From the NCBI GenBank assembly GCA_016648135.1, contig JADDOH010000498.1, positions 124,001-188,000 on the forward strand: 64,000 nucleotides of DNA. The letters run 5' to 3'. Of this stretch, positions 47,065-57,469 are shown in pieces. Every line of letters starts with the position of its first letter. The stretch's first letter is position 1. Under the pieces are notes generated by a model. That model saw only the letters and a program-made list of their open reading frames with translations. It made no database searches and had not been told where the DNA came from. The translations under genes and the position numbers were made by a program. This DNA is from Agrypnia vestita. Its lineage: Eukaryota; Arthropoda; Insecta; Trichoptera; Phryganeidae.

Positions 47065-47722
47065 GAATTTTTTTTTAAACAAAATTTAAATGTAGGTAGT
47101 TAAAACAAAATTTTCATTATTTTATTTATAAAATGATGCCACAAAGTGAATTTGAAAAAATTGAAGAAATAAACATTGTAGAAATCATTTAACGAGATAA
47201 AAAACATAATATGTCCACATAAAAATTGAACATCTAAAACAAACCAAATTTTGTAAATGTTAAATACGAACAAGATTTTTATTAAAAACTACTATGTTAA
47301 TCGCGTAGTACGAGGGCAGACTTAAAATTCGCAGGTAATAATTTATCACTGTTAATATAATTTAAAATTTGTGTTGCCACTAGAAATATCTGACATCACT
47401 TGGAATTTTCGTTCACTTCTTCTTCAACTGTTTAAGAACGGGGTGTTTGACATTTATGTAGAAATTGTACTCCATGCTTTAATAGTTGTTGGTGTCGATG
47501 GTGGTCGTCACCGATGAAGAGAGTGATGAGGAAGAAAGATGCGTGCGGGTGTGGTGTAACGTGTACAGAGCATGTAAGGCATAACAGGTATGCGGTTGAT
47601 AATCACACTAGATTATTACCGATGCACGATTTACAGAAATGCGACATAAATATAATATTTAACTTAATTAATATCAATAGAGGGAGAATACTTTGTTAAA
47701 AACACTATTTAATGCATAAAAA

Positions 47723-47752
47723 TATGTTTCGGTTCAATGATCCCTTCATCAG
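47723..47752 (-). repeat. solo hairpin-GAAAC motif
   Basis: Minus strand: CTGATGAAGGGATCATTGAA, then CCGAAACAT. CTGATGA and GAAAC are kept; the 5-bp stem has one mismatch. Confidence 0.4.
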
Positions 47753-48325
47753 TATACAACATTCAGGATACAGGTAATAAAATTAAAATTGGAAGACGAC
47801 ATAAACAAAAACAACTACAAAAAATGTGATTAAAAATTATTATATTCTCTATATTAATAAATTAAATCAATAATGTTACCACAAAGCCATTTTGCTGTCA
47901 TTGAAGGAGATAATAGTTCCAATTTAGTTAAGATAATAAAGCTAAACGCGTGTTGACAGTCGAACGTTCGAAGGAGGAATGGTATTGAACGCGGGCGAAA
48001 GGTACTCGAGACCGCCCAAGCGCATCCTTTATGCATCACAAATGGGCAGTCAACTTCAAAGACGAGCGGCGGGATTTAAGGGAGGACTCTTGCGGTGAAA
48101 AGTTACCAACCGCGGTGATTTCAAATGCCTAGAAATTAGGGGATGCTTTTGTATTGATTACGAATCGCAGAATTACTGTTACAAATTAATGTTATTCATC
48201 CTTGGAGTTGCACTTGTTGAAGTTCCGTTCGGGGGTAGGCAAGGAACTTGTAAGACCTCGCATTGAACCTCGTGGGAGTAGGGACTTGGCTGTATTTGGG
48301 TTACCCTTACAACTTGTTGGCTAAA

Positions 48326-48690
48326 TTATTGGTTATGGATGAGAAATGGATCTTCTACTACCAGCCAATAATCGAAACAGTGGCGACACAGCGGTTTACC
48401 ACCTTCAAAAATTTTAAAATGAATTTAATCACAGGTGAGGTGGTGGCATATTTTTTCTGGGTTTTCTTTAAAAATGAATAATGATAAAAACAAATTAACA
48501 GTACAATACGCTAGCTTCATAACCGAAATGAGAGAAGAAATTAAGAAGAAAATACCGACTCTCAAAATGTTTTAAGATGAGCCGGTTCGTACGAAGGCAG
48601 CGCTGCGAGCCATTGGCCTTCTTCATCTCGACGCTGTACTTCCACCGCCATAGAAAGAAGCTGTCATAGCAGTTGTGGATCTTGTGTTTT
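48326..48690 (+). mobile_element. mariner-like transposase remnant (catalytic part)
   Basis: VMDEKWIFYYQPIIE resembles the first catalytic Asp segment (DExW-YY-P), followed by GEVVAYFFW (in place of GKVMA-FWD), then QYASFITEMREEIKKKIPTL and a degraded second segment ending HLDAVLPPP. Stops are present and the second Asp segment is lost. Confidence 0.45.
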
Positions 48691-49312
48691 AAGGGCTCTG
48701 CTCGTTGCAGATCTTATCTACTCTCGCTTTGCAGTGTACATACTTATGTACATCTCCGGCCCACATCAGCTTTCGGGTTTTCACTTTTCTCAGGGTATCT
48801 GTGGCGGAATATCGTTCCGAGAGTTTAAGGTTCTTTCCATACTCTAGTGTTATTCCAGCCTGCTAATTTTCAGTCTATCCTCGTGAGAATTGAAGTATTT
48901 TTGGTATATACTCGTAGGGTTACGGGGTGGCCATTAGCCACATTTTTTACATTACAAGCATCCCCACAGATGCGATCCTTTGTCATCGATCACTCGCTAG
49001 AGAAATGGTATTCCGTCCATCCGCAACCTCTGAAAGCGCAGCACCGCGCAGAAAGTGAATGGACCGACCATCAGCTACCCACCCGGGCACTGGGAGCGCT
49101 GTTGGCCGCGCGCCAAGGTTCGAGCCCTGCGGCGTGCGGCGCGCTGCACGCTTTTGTTTTTCTTTATTCAATCAGAATAGAATTTATCGCATTCTCCGGA
49201 TGTGAAGACAATACCGCTCGCGACTCGCAACTTGATCCCCCCATTCCTGATCGCCATTCACGATGTCTCACATCGGAGATTTGATAATACTGGACCAAAA
49301 TAAAGTTTTGGC

Positions 49313-49885
49313 GAATTTTCCGAACCATATATAGTGCGATTCATGTACTTGGGCCTTGAAATATCAAGCGGTAGTGAAGTAAGAGAACAAGCAAATAAAA
49401 CTGCTATTGTAGCGGGATTCTCGAGTACTATTGTGTGGATAAATACCTACCTACACACGTGTTGATGGAGACTAAAATGAAAACATATAAAACCTGTATA
49501 AGAACGATCGTGACAAATATGATATTGAAACAAAAGCCGACACAACGAGAACGAAGAATTTCAAGAACCACCGAAATGAAAACTCTCCGACCCATCGCGA
49601 GTGTAACCATCAGATATAGTGTACGAAGCTCCGGAATTCGGAACATCCGCGATGTCGAAGATGTCGTGCGATGGGGAAGAAGTAGAAACAGATACTGGAG
49701 AGACCACGTGGACGGAGAGAATTCTGCAAGAGTGGTAGGAATAGAGAAGAACGAGATACCTGCAGGCACTAGACCTCCAGGAAAAGATGGAGGGACAGCT
49801 GGTCCTCCAGTATCCCAGGAGCAAGAGCCGAGAAACAACTGGACATAGTCCTAACACAAGCAGAAGAAGAAGATTTTCTAAGGGT
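49313..49885 (+). mobile_element. LINE C-terminal fragment
   Basis: Begins FMYLGLEISSGSEVREQANK, shifts frame, then runs open from about 49435: YKTCIRTIVTNMILKQKPTQ, TEMKTLRPIASVTIRYSVRS, VVRWGRSRNRYWRDHVDG and GTRPPGKDGG. The motif order matches a non-LTR C-terminus. It ends near GCAGAAGAAGAAGA (49860-49873). Confidence 0.65.
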
Positions 49886-50781
49886 GTTGTGAATAAATGT
49901 AGATGTGTCAACTACATCTAACGACACATGTAAACGGGTGACATTTCTCTCAGATTCTTCTCAAAAACGCATAAAGGATAGTATAAAGCTGAGCGCGAAG
50001 CGAGTTAAAAATTAATTGCCGCACCTATTGTGTTCGCAGAATACAATGACGCAACCACACAAATCTCTGAGATCAAAGTCTCATCCGTGGACACACGCCA
50101 TAAGAATATAATAGAAGAACTGTTGTTCTTAAAATATTTAAAACACTCTTCACTTCTACCTCTTCCTAGTAATCAGGGGTGGCAACACACTCATAAAATA
50201 GATAACTTTGTGATAAATACTTTAGATGTAAACTTCAGTGGGAATCATTGACGCCATCCTGCCTGCTGGACCAATGTTGGCGCAAGATGTCTTCCACCAA
50301 TGTTTGTCATTGCATATTCAGCTTTCGTTGACTGTACAATATCCCCTTCGACCATATCTACATTCGATGAGTGCAGAGTTTAAATATTTGCATGGAAATA
50401 ATTTCTTAAATACAGTATTTACAAAAAACTCAAACCATTGACGGTACGAAGGAACCAACTATTTTGAGGGAAAAGGAAATTCTACAAACCAATACACGAT
50501 ATCGCGGTGAATTATTTATATTAGGATGACTAACACTCATCTCAAGGGTATTTTACGCATATAACTTTTTTCGACAAACAACTTACTGGTTAAAGAACTT
50601 ATGTACTATTACTTACAAACTTCACATGATAAAAATGGATTTAACACTTAAAACTATATTTAAGATGGCCAGGAAAAATGAGGTTTTCTGCGGACTGTAG
50701 GTATACCTACCTATTTGGATATTATGTACTATCGTAACGGTCTGATATTTCAAGTTTTTATATGATTGTCTAAATAGGTGC

Positions 50782-50915
50782 ATATCTATATTATATATAT
50801 ATATATATATATATCTATATATCTATATATATATATATATATATGATATATATATATCTATCTATATATATATATATATAAATAAATATAACGCTATATA
50901 TATAATAAAGTTAGT
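50782..50915. repeat. AT / ATCTATAT microsatellite
   Basis: Runs of TATATA with ATCTATATATCT interruptions over about 130 bp. Confidence 0.9.
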
Positions 50916-51252
50916 GTGCCGTTTAGTAAACTCTGAGATGAACGAATCAATTTGTCAATTTTTCATATTAATAATGGAGATATACTTAAAAAATATTGAC
51001 GTTCATCTGGAAAGTCTGCCTAGTAATTATTTAAAATATTTTTTATAAATCTAGTCTGTGCAATTATTTTTTTTAAAACTGAATTTTAATTAATTTATTT
51101 CCTGTTCGGGAGATGCGCGTAGATACCAATATAATAGTCTAAACGATAAACAAAATGGTTGCTTCGGTTGGGATGCTTCTGCAAATGGATCTAATGTGGC
51201 ACAAATGATAGAAAGCAGAACTGATTGTGTTGTTTATTTGTTTACCTACTAA

Positions 51253-51396
51253 GGCCCGGTTGTTTCAAGTTCGATCAAAGTAAGCGGTCGATAAAAGCAT
51301 AGATTTTTACGAAAACGGATCGTCTGATTGGTGGAGAACGTAAAATTTCAGTTTAAACTCTACGCTTACTTTGATCGAATTTGAAACAACCGGGCC
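51253..51396 (+). mobile_element. small Harbinger-like MITE D
   Basis: A 144-bp foldback with ends GGCCCGGTTGTTTCAAGTTC and its near complement, flanked by TAA at 51250-51252 and 51397-51399. It has almost no interior and is recognisable purely by terminal repeats and the 3-bp TWA duplication. Confidence 0.6.
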
Positions 51397-51894
51397 TAAG
51401 AGACAGACTAGAATCCAATAAGACTCCAGGTAGTTTGACAGTACTTGGGAATTGGTTACCCGGTTTTGAGAATTATATCAGTATTTAAAATTAAAAGTGG
51501 GAGTTTTTTTAACAGATGTTGGCATCTTCGGATAGCTGTCCAAAAGAACTTATATTTTTAAGTTTTAATTTACTCAATAACATCCAAATGTTTGCGTAAT
51601 TTAGGCACTGAATGAAATGTTATTTTAGTATATTTGTATCGTCTGGAGAATAATGGAAGTACAGTTGTCAGTCATCGGCGTAACAGTGAGCTAGCATCTC
51701 ATTTTATTTCAACTGAATAATCCATAAAAAATATGGGGTTTGTTTACCTAATGGCATATGATGGCCAGTTTAAAAAAAATTCATTTTAATCGGTTTTAAG
51801 GTTAGGTTGATTTCTGCTCTACGAAACTAGTCGTGTCATTTTAAAAATATATAGTTGAATAAAGTTCATGTTAAGTGAGAGTTCTGCCGCAATG

Positions 51895-52084
51895 TGAGCC
51901 GGAGTTACACTAAGCGCATCTTCCGCCGCGTCTTTTCTGTCGCGAAACGCCGCTACGTTTCTTTCCTTACAATACTCACTTATCAAAAACACTAGGCGGA
52001 TGATCGGTCGATCAAATTGCTTTGCCGAAATGACGCGACGAAAAAGACGCGGCGGGTCATCCGCTTAGTGTGGCGCCGGCCTCA
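51895..52084 (+). mobile_element. Harbinger-like MITE A, copy 2
   Basis: A 190-bp element with imperfect inverted arms of about 55 bp, left TGAGCCGGAGTTACACTAAG and right end complementing it through GTGTGGCGCCGGCCTCA. It ends 23 bp before the Penelope-like element, whose upstream in-frame codons run through it. No clean target duplication remains. Confidence 0.55.
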
Positions 52085-52118
52085 GGTATTTTGTTCAATA
52101 ATTTGTAATTTAATAATA

Positions 52119-54608
52119 ATGTCACCACAAAGTTCAAGCCTTCATACAGAAGAAGAAAAAATATTCTTCGAACAGTTAATATGTGCGAGTTCGGCAAAAA
52201 AGGCTAAAGTGTACAAAAAGTTGACAATTAAATATCGATTAATATGCTTAAATATATATTTTTTACAAATGTGCTTAAAAAATCGAGTGATACCTAATTA
52301 TATTAATTTAAAGTTTAAAACATCTTCATATACGGCGAAGAAAGCAAAAGTGTTTTGGTTAAAAGAGGATTTACAAAATGTTTTTAAGAAACGGAACGTC
52401 ATTAAACTTCAACTCAAATTCCTACATATGGAATTAGCAAGTGCATTACATCCAATAGAATGGGACTTATTTGATGATCAGGTTAGACTCATTGCAAGTA
52501 TAAAAGCATACAAAAAGAAAATAGACTTAGATAAAAAAATTAAAAATTTGTGCCATAATTATAACTCAAAAGAAATTGTAGAAGTGCCAAAATGTGAAAA
52601 TAATCAGAATAAATTTCATAATCGAGTGATAAACTTATCTAATCATGAGTTTGCGGAGGAAGAGTTAAAATTATTAAATAAAGGACTTAATCACAATTTA
52701 CATTACAACACTAATAATAATAACAATAAAAAAGAACTAGAGATGCTAGCAGTGGATTTGGATAATGCATTAAGTAAACAACCTAAATTGTACCATTATA
52801 GATGTGCAGAAGTCATAATAAATAGAAACAATACAGTACCAAATAACAATAAACATCAAATATTTAATTCTAACTTGAAACTAGTGAAGAACATTAAGAA
52901 AACAGTGAAAGAAAAAGACCTTATTGTTACAAAAGCAGATAAAGGAAACAGTGTGATCATTATGAACAAAGCGGACTATATAACAAAAACTATGGATTTT
53001 TTACAAGGAGCCAATTTTGAAGTAATTAAGAAGAACCCCATTAATAAGTGCCAAGAATTTGTTAAAGAAGCTGTGAAACGTTGTAAGAGTGACATTTTTG
53101 TGAATTTGAAAAACAACAACAATCTTATTTTAAGTAACCCACAAATACCAAAACTATATAGCCTTTTAAAAATACATAAATTAAACAAGCCTATTAGGCC
53201 GGTAGTGTCTAATTGTAATGCGCCAACTTATAAATTGGCATCAGCAATTAATAAAGTAATTATGACGTCTAATGTTTTCCAACCAACATACACGGTTAAG
53301 AATTCTTTAGAATTAGTTAATTGTCTACAAGATCTAGAAATTCCAAACCACGCTTTATTGGTATCCTTTGATGTAATCAATTTATTCCCGAGCATTCCGA
53401 TTGAAGAAAGTAAAACAATTATCACTAATTTGTTAAATTCTTCAAATTTGACAAAAGACCTAGTTTATGATTTAACATTATTATTTGATGTCATATTTAA
53501 ACAAAACTATTTTCAATTCAATAACATAATATTTAAACAGAAAGATGGCTTAGCGATGGGAAGTAGCACAAGCCCTTTAATTGCAGATATTTTCGTTAAT
53601 AATTTAGAACAAAGAATTTTTAATAGTGGTGCACTTTTATTAAAAAATGTATTTTGTTGGAAAAGATATGTTGACGACATATTTTGCATATGGTTAGGGA
53701 CAGAAAGACAATTAAATATATTTTTAAATTTTCTCAATAAATTACATAAAAACATTCAGTTCACATTAGAAATAGGAAAGAATAAGAGTTTAAATTTCTT
53801 AGATTTAAATTTAACCTTGATAAATAACAAAATAGAATTTAATATTTTTAGAAAAGACACATACACGGATATCGTTATACACAATTCATCGAATCACCCC
53901 TTTTCCCAAAAACTTGCGGCGTTTCACTCCATGTTACATAGATTAATTACAATCCCTTTATCTGATCTTAATTATACATCTGAATTAAATCTTATTAAAC
54001 AAATAGCATATAATAATGGTTATTCTACTAAATTAATAGATAATTTATTACATAAAAAGATAAAACAAAAATTTTTTAAACAATATATCTATCCTAAGTC
54101 AACAGATAGAAATAAACAATGGCGTAGAATTTTATTTGTCGATAACAATTTGTCAAAAATAATAACTAAAAATATTCCTAACTCAATTCAGCCGGCCTTT
54201 TATACGAGTAACAAATTAAAAAAATACATACTAAATAACAAGGATAGTGATAATCCTATCATGAAATCAGGAGTTTATAGACTTAATTGTAACGATTGCG
54301 ATAATTTTTATATTGGCAAAACAAAAAGAAATTTTGAAACTAGGGTTAAAGAACATATCAAAGCATTAACTAGCAATATTGATTCTGATTTCGCAAAACA
54401 TCTAATAGAATTTGACCATACATTTGATATTAACACAGGCTTAAAATTTTTACATTTCAACTATAAGATACCTCAAATAAATAATTTAGAAATACTCGAA
54501 ATTAGGAAAAATGTTAATATTAAGTCTAATATAATAAATACACAGACGAAATTTTTGCATAATCCTATTTTGAATATTTTTCCACTTAACATTCCAAATG
54601 ACCCATAA
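52119..54608 (+). CDS. Penelope-like reverse transcriptase with GIY-YIG endonuclease (829 aa)
   Basis: Encodes the replicase of a Penelope-like element: an RT that would copy its RNA at a nick made by the GIY-YIG nuclease. Counting from ATG 52119, visible features are: Lys/Asn-rich N-terminus; LYSLLKIHKLNKPIRPVVSN (pre-palm); motif A LLVSFDVINLFPSIP; motif B GLAMGSSTSPLIADIF (about residue 477); motif C YVDD (about 517-520); LNFLDLNL; and a C-terminal GVYRLNCNDCDNFYIGKTKR (about 718-737) carrying both GIY- and YIG-type signatures with a downstream Arg. The frame is open upstream to ATG 52017, but those 34 extra codons lie largely in a preceding MITE, so 52119 is preferred. No stops or frameshifts interrupt it. 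Codon use is very AT-rich, unlike nau. Catalytic residues appear present; activity is inferred only. Confidence 0.9.
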   Translation: MSPQSSSLHTEEEKIFFEQLICASSAKKAKVYKKLTIKYRLICLNIYFLQMCLKNRVIPNYINLKFKTSSYTAKKAKVFWLKEDLQNVFKKRNVIKLQLKFLHMELASALHPIEWDLFDDQVRLIASIKAYKKKIDLDKKIKNLCHNYNSKEIVEVPKCENNQNKFHNRVINLSNHEFAEEELKLLNKGLNHNLHYNTNNNNNKKELEMLAVDLDNALSKQPKLYHYRCAEVIINRNNTVPNNNKHQIFNSNLKLVKNIKKTVKEKDLIVTKADKGNSVIIMNKADYITKTMDFLQGANFEVIKKNPINKCQEFVKEAVKRCKSDIFVNLKNNNNLILSNPQIPKLYSLLKIHKLNKPIRPVVSNCNAPTYKLASAINKVIMTSNVFQPTYTVKNSLELVNCLQDLEIPNHALLVSFDVINLFPSIPIEESKTIITNLLNSSNLTKDLVYDLTLLFDVIFKQNYFQFNNIIFKQKDGLAMGSSTSPLIADIFVNNLEQRIFNSGALLLKNVFCWKRYVDDIFCIWLGTERQLNIFLNFLNKLHKNIQFTLEIGKNKSLNFLDLNLTLINNKIEFNIFRKDTYTDIVIHNSSNHPFSQKLAAFHSMLHRLITIPLSDLNYTSELNLIKQIAYNNGYSTKLIDNLLHKKIKQKFFKQYIYPKSTDRNKQWRRILFVDNNLSKIITKNIPNSIQPAFYTSNKLKKYILNNKDSDNPIMKSGVYRLNCNDCDNFYIGKTKRNFETRVKEHIKALTSNIDSDFAKHLIEFDHTFDINTGLKFLHFNYKIPQINNLEILEIRKNVNIKSNIINTQTKFLHNPILNIFPLNIPNDP

Positions 54609-54713
54609 TAATCAACACCTCGAACCCCCCCCTCCCCTCACCAACCCCCTCAACCGCCCCTTCACCGTAACATATTTGCTTGTTTCAACTTTTAAGATTA
54701 GTACACAATAATC

Positions 54714-54745
54714 CTGATGAAGAGAACATTGTTCTCGAAACATGT
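54714..54745 (+). other. hairpin-GAAAC motif of the Penelope-like element 3' region
   Basis: CTGATGA is followed by a 6-bp stem (GAGAAC, loop ATT, GTTCTC) and then GAAACATGT, 105 nt after the Penelope stop codon. The order CTGATGA - hairpin - GAAA recalls the core of hammerhead ribozymes, which are known from Penelope-like elements. However, one extra A follows CTGATGA and I could not place a convincing stem III and cleavage site. Treat it as a conserved RNA hairpin, not a proven ribozyme. Confidence 0.5.
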
Positions 54746-55303
54746 AGATTTTTTAATCTAATATAGTGGTGAAAACAAAGTAATTTGTGTTTTATTTTAA
54801 CAATAATTTGTATTACGCGTTATATCATGGTTCCATTCTCGCATTCTTTTTTATTTAAAGGTTTATTACTTAAGAAAAAAATTTGCTTTCACTAAAAATT
54901 AAAAATAAATTTAGTAAAATTGTCACGTATCGTGGCTGCGGGAGGAATTAATGAAAACGCTGGAATTTAATAACGGATTTATTAATTACTGACTAATTAA
55001 TTAACCAAACGTACAAGTCACTTAACGCTATTATTTAAATTAAACTATTTCCTAAATTTATCACTAGTAAATAGACTTTATAATCGCTTTGTCACTTTAT
55101 TCACTATTCACTAGAACATTCCATCCAATTTCCGCACATATATTCTCTCCGGTTTATTTCGCTACGTCAGAACTTTCCAGATTATTCGCTGTCGAATAAC
55201 CGCTCGCTTGGCCACCCTGGCCTGCAGCTCGCGGTTGCCTTCGCTTCGGTTTCACTGTCAAGCGCCCAAAAACAACAACTCCCGTTACTTCCGTGCGCGG
55301 TCT

Positions 55304-55311
55304 TATTTATA
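55304..55311 (-). promoter_or_regulatory. TATAAATA box next to the heat-shock element array
   Basis: The minus strand reads TATAAATA about 18 bp downstream of the nearest HSE pair, the spacing seen in insect hsp promoters. Transcription would start near 55275 and run leftward, antisense to nau, toward the Penelope-like element. Confidence 0.5.
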
Positions 55312-55329
55312 TTGGCTAATGCCGATACC

Positions 55330-55437
55330 GAACCTTCCAGACGCTTCCAGTATTTAGGAGAACTTTCTCGTGGCTTCCAGATGTTTCTCGATGCTTCCCG
55401 AAAGCCGTAGATTACGCTAGGCCGTTCTGGAATCTTC
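55330..55437 (-). promoter_or_regulatory. heat-shock element array in 5-bp phase
   Basis: HSF-binding half-sites GAA or TTC start at 55330, 55335, 55345, 55360, 55365, 55375, 55385, 55395, 55400, 55425, 55430 and 55435. All are multiples of five apart, as required by the nGAAn pentamer code. TTCTGGAATCTTC (55425-55437) is a perfect three-unit element and TTCCCGAA (55395-55402) a perfect pair. Further pairs, GAACTTTC at 55170 and GAACATTC at 55114, lie downstream on this strand. Confidence 0.65.
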
Positions 55438-55760
55438 GATAGTGTTGTGATCATTTCAAACAACCGTCATTTGACATGAGTGCGTGTTTTTTTTTTAGCC
55501 TCGTTACAGTATACTTGATTCCCATTTTTCATTTGTTTTATTAATTATATTATTGTGTCTTGATTTATATTTTCTTGTTGCAGTAAAAAATACTAATCCA
55601 CGATAAAGCGATTTTTAATTTTACGTGAAAATAGCTTCGTGTAATATTTCTGGAACGAAGTGAAGTATTAAACAGACAATATCGTTGTTGTTGATATACG
55701 GATTTGGGATTTTCTTGAAATAGTCCTTCCACGTGTATTTTTTAACAATATTGTTTTCAG

Positions 55761-55878
55761 GGCGAGTCGGCTACTCCTTCCTACATGTCCAGCGCGGAGA
55801 GCAAGGCTCGGCCCGACAGGACGGCCGGGCTGGACGCCCAGGACAGGCCCAGCCAGTTCCAGCCCATCAACGACAAAA
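55761..55878 (+). CDS. nau: nautilus/MyoD, coding exon 3 (residues 398-436 plus split codon 437)
   Basis: Short linker exon reading GESATPSYMSSAESKARPDR and on to PINDK. It is enriched in Ser, Ala, Asp and Gln, as expected for the poorly conserved stretch between the bHLH and the C-terminal helix of myogenic factors. The acceptor is TTGTTTTCAG|GGCGAG, with a good pyrimidine tract, and the donor is AAAA|GTGAGT. The length of 118 nt is 39 codons plus one base, which joins exon 4 to give Arg437. No domain identifies it alone. Assignment rests on strong splice signals, phase agreement on both sides, coding-like GC content and its position between exons 2 and 4. A Gly/Ser start after the bHLH is plausible but not diagnostic. 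It lies about 250 bp downstream of the LTR-like segment at 54921-55508. Confidence 0.85.
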
Positions 55879-56329
55879 GTGAGTTCACCCTCCGCCTCTC
55901 TCATTCTCTCCACTTCTCTCCTTCTCTCCCTCTCCAGGCCACGATACAGAAAACAGTGAAAATAAATTCACCGCAAAATAATCAAATTTATAGTGAATGA
56001 ACGTGCTTCTCAGACTGATGTTCACGTAAGGATTCAATTGGATTAGTGTGGGTCAGTAGCCCACAACACGGCAAGCAGTCGTTTTAAAAAATTTAAAAAC
56101 ACGGTGTCCATAAAACATAATATATATCTAAGCAAAGTTTTTTCATGTTTGCGATGTTTAAGGGTACAAATTATATGATATTTTGTCTTAGTTACTTTGA
56201 TGCACCCATGTACCAAACCCGGTCCGTGGCGTTTATTGCTACCGAGCAGCGCGGCTGCTATAGGCGGGCCGGCTATTCGTTTACCAACCGCCTTGCCGTG
56301 TAGTCGGGTTTTCGTACGAGAATAGACTT

Positions 56330-56659
56330 ATGAAACTTTATTAAAAGACATGAATGATTCAAATCTTATAATAAAAATTATAAAAACTAAAAACAAAAAT
56401 GTGCGGATGGAAACTGCCTTGATTTATTAGTTCACTTGAATTTCCTGTTTTAGTTTGCAAAGTTTTCATTTTGAACAAGAGCATTTCTATATATGACAAG
56501 AGCATGCCAGTAATAAGCATGTGTGTTTGATTGTTAGCTTTTAGCATGCTCATTCATGAGCATACTTAAAATAATCAAGCTAATAACAAACAAGTGTGTA
56601 CAGTTGTTAGAACATGCTAATGAGCATGCTCAAAATAAGCAGGTGTAACAGTACTTTAA
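56330..56659 (+). mobile_element. TTAA element, copy 3, left end missing
   Basis: Matches copy 1 from within the MADF-like core (ATGAAACTTTATTAAAAGAC...) to the right terminus with GAGCATGC repeats and TTAA at 56656-56659. The left half is absent; the DNA before 56330 is unrelated to copies 1 and 2. Confidence 0.55.
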
Positions 56660-57469
56660 GAGGCCCCAGGACACGATTTTCGTATTTGTTCTCGATTTGC
56701 TGAATTTAACGTAAACTTATTAAATCATTTTGCAAAACCCATGGCTAAACAGGCTTTTAATCAATTTTATTATGATAGATCCATTTACTCTTGAAGCATT
56801 TGAAGCGCCTACGCCGGGCCCGAGTCCAACCGAAGTCTGATTTGAAAGAAAAATGGTCTTTTAACAGATTATACGATTTAATTAATTCGAATTATTGAGT
56901 ATGAGGTATAATTTTTTGAATATTTTCTTAGTACGAATGTAAAATTTAATTAAAATAATCGATGTTTTAATGGTTTTATGGATACTGCAATATAGAAAAC
57001 AGAACGTTTAATTTTTGTCTTTTTTAAAACGATATATTTAACAACTTGTCGAAAAATATTAATGTCTGAATAGCACCACTTCTTCTTCAAACTGTATAAA
57101 TTAATTTGTAAATAAAATATTTGGTTTTTAAATGAAAATATACGAGATTAAGTGTACCAAAGATAACTCTATTGCATGAAAACTAAAATAGTGTTTCGGG
57201 GTTATAATTTTTTTAATGTTATGACAATATATTTGTTCATATTTGATCTATCATAATAAAATTGATTAAAAGCCTGTTTAGCTATGGGTTTTGCAAAATG
57301 TTTTAATAGGTTTACGTTAAATTTAGCAAATCGAGAGCAAATATGAAAATCGTGTACTGGGACCTCTTAAGGATTCTAGTCGTTTCACGGCTGGCGCCAG
57401 CATAATTGTGATAAAAAAGTCCGTTAATATTGTAGGTGATTCTTTATATTTGTTTCCCAGAATTTCTGG

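Larger units (their letters stand above)
52108..54800 (+). mobile_element. Penelope-like retroelement, nearly intact
   Basis: A 2.7-kb element with one long ORF, an untranslated 3' tail and a hairpin-GAAAC motif. The 12-bp word CAATAATTTGTA occurs immediately before (52096-52107) and after (54801-54812) the unit, consistent with a target-site duplication. That would make the element 52108-54800. RT plus C-terminal GIY-YIG is diagnostic of Penelope-like elements rather than LINEs. The element lies in the same orientation as nau within intron 2. No second long terminal repeat was seen upstream, so a 5' pLTR may be missing. The intact ORF suggests relatively recent insertion. Confidence 0.85.
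54921..55508 (-). mobile_element. candidate solo LTR carrying a heat-shock-type promoter
   Basis: On the minus strand the segment begins TGTAACG and ends CGTGACA, giving near-perfect 7-bp inverted termini of TG...CA type. Read in this direction it has a heat-shock-element array, a TATAAATA box, then AATAAA hexamers toward its end, the U3-R-U5 order of an LTR. There is no adjacent gag/pol and I see no matching target-site duplication (AAAAT against GTATA), so a solo or damaged LTR is the best guess. An unrelated heat-inducible promoter fragment is the alternative. It ends about 250 bp before nau exon 3. Confidence 0.45.
37206..55760 (+). other. nau intron 2 (about 18.6 kb)
   Basis: Delimited by GTGAGT and TTTTCAG. 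It contains RTE-like LINE tails (38.1, 43.8, 44.6-45.0, 49.3 kb), inverted-repeat elements, a mariner remnant, a Penelope-like element and an LTR-like segment. Stretches about 39060-39300, 41340-41520 and 44995-46020 have higher GC and no repeat I can name; they may be regulatory, but no motif proves it. Confidence 0.9.

Noticed and set aside
49080..49150. tRNA-like GGTTCGAGCC box B in GC-rich patch
   Set aside because: No matching box A at the right distance and no second copy; too weak to call a tRNA or SINE.
48847..49284. 145-codon open frame
   Set aside because: No domain and no splice context; spans a GC-rich patch and unrelated AT-rich flanks.
52017..52118. Upstream start for the Penelope-like ORF
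   Set aside because: Most of these 34 codons lie in the adjacent MITE and all precede the element's own left boundary at 52108 except the last few; ATG 52119 is inside the element.
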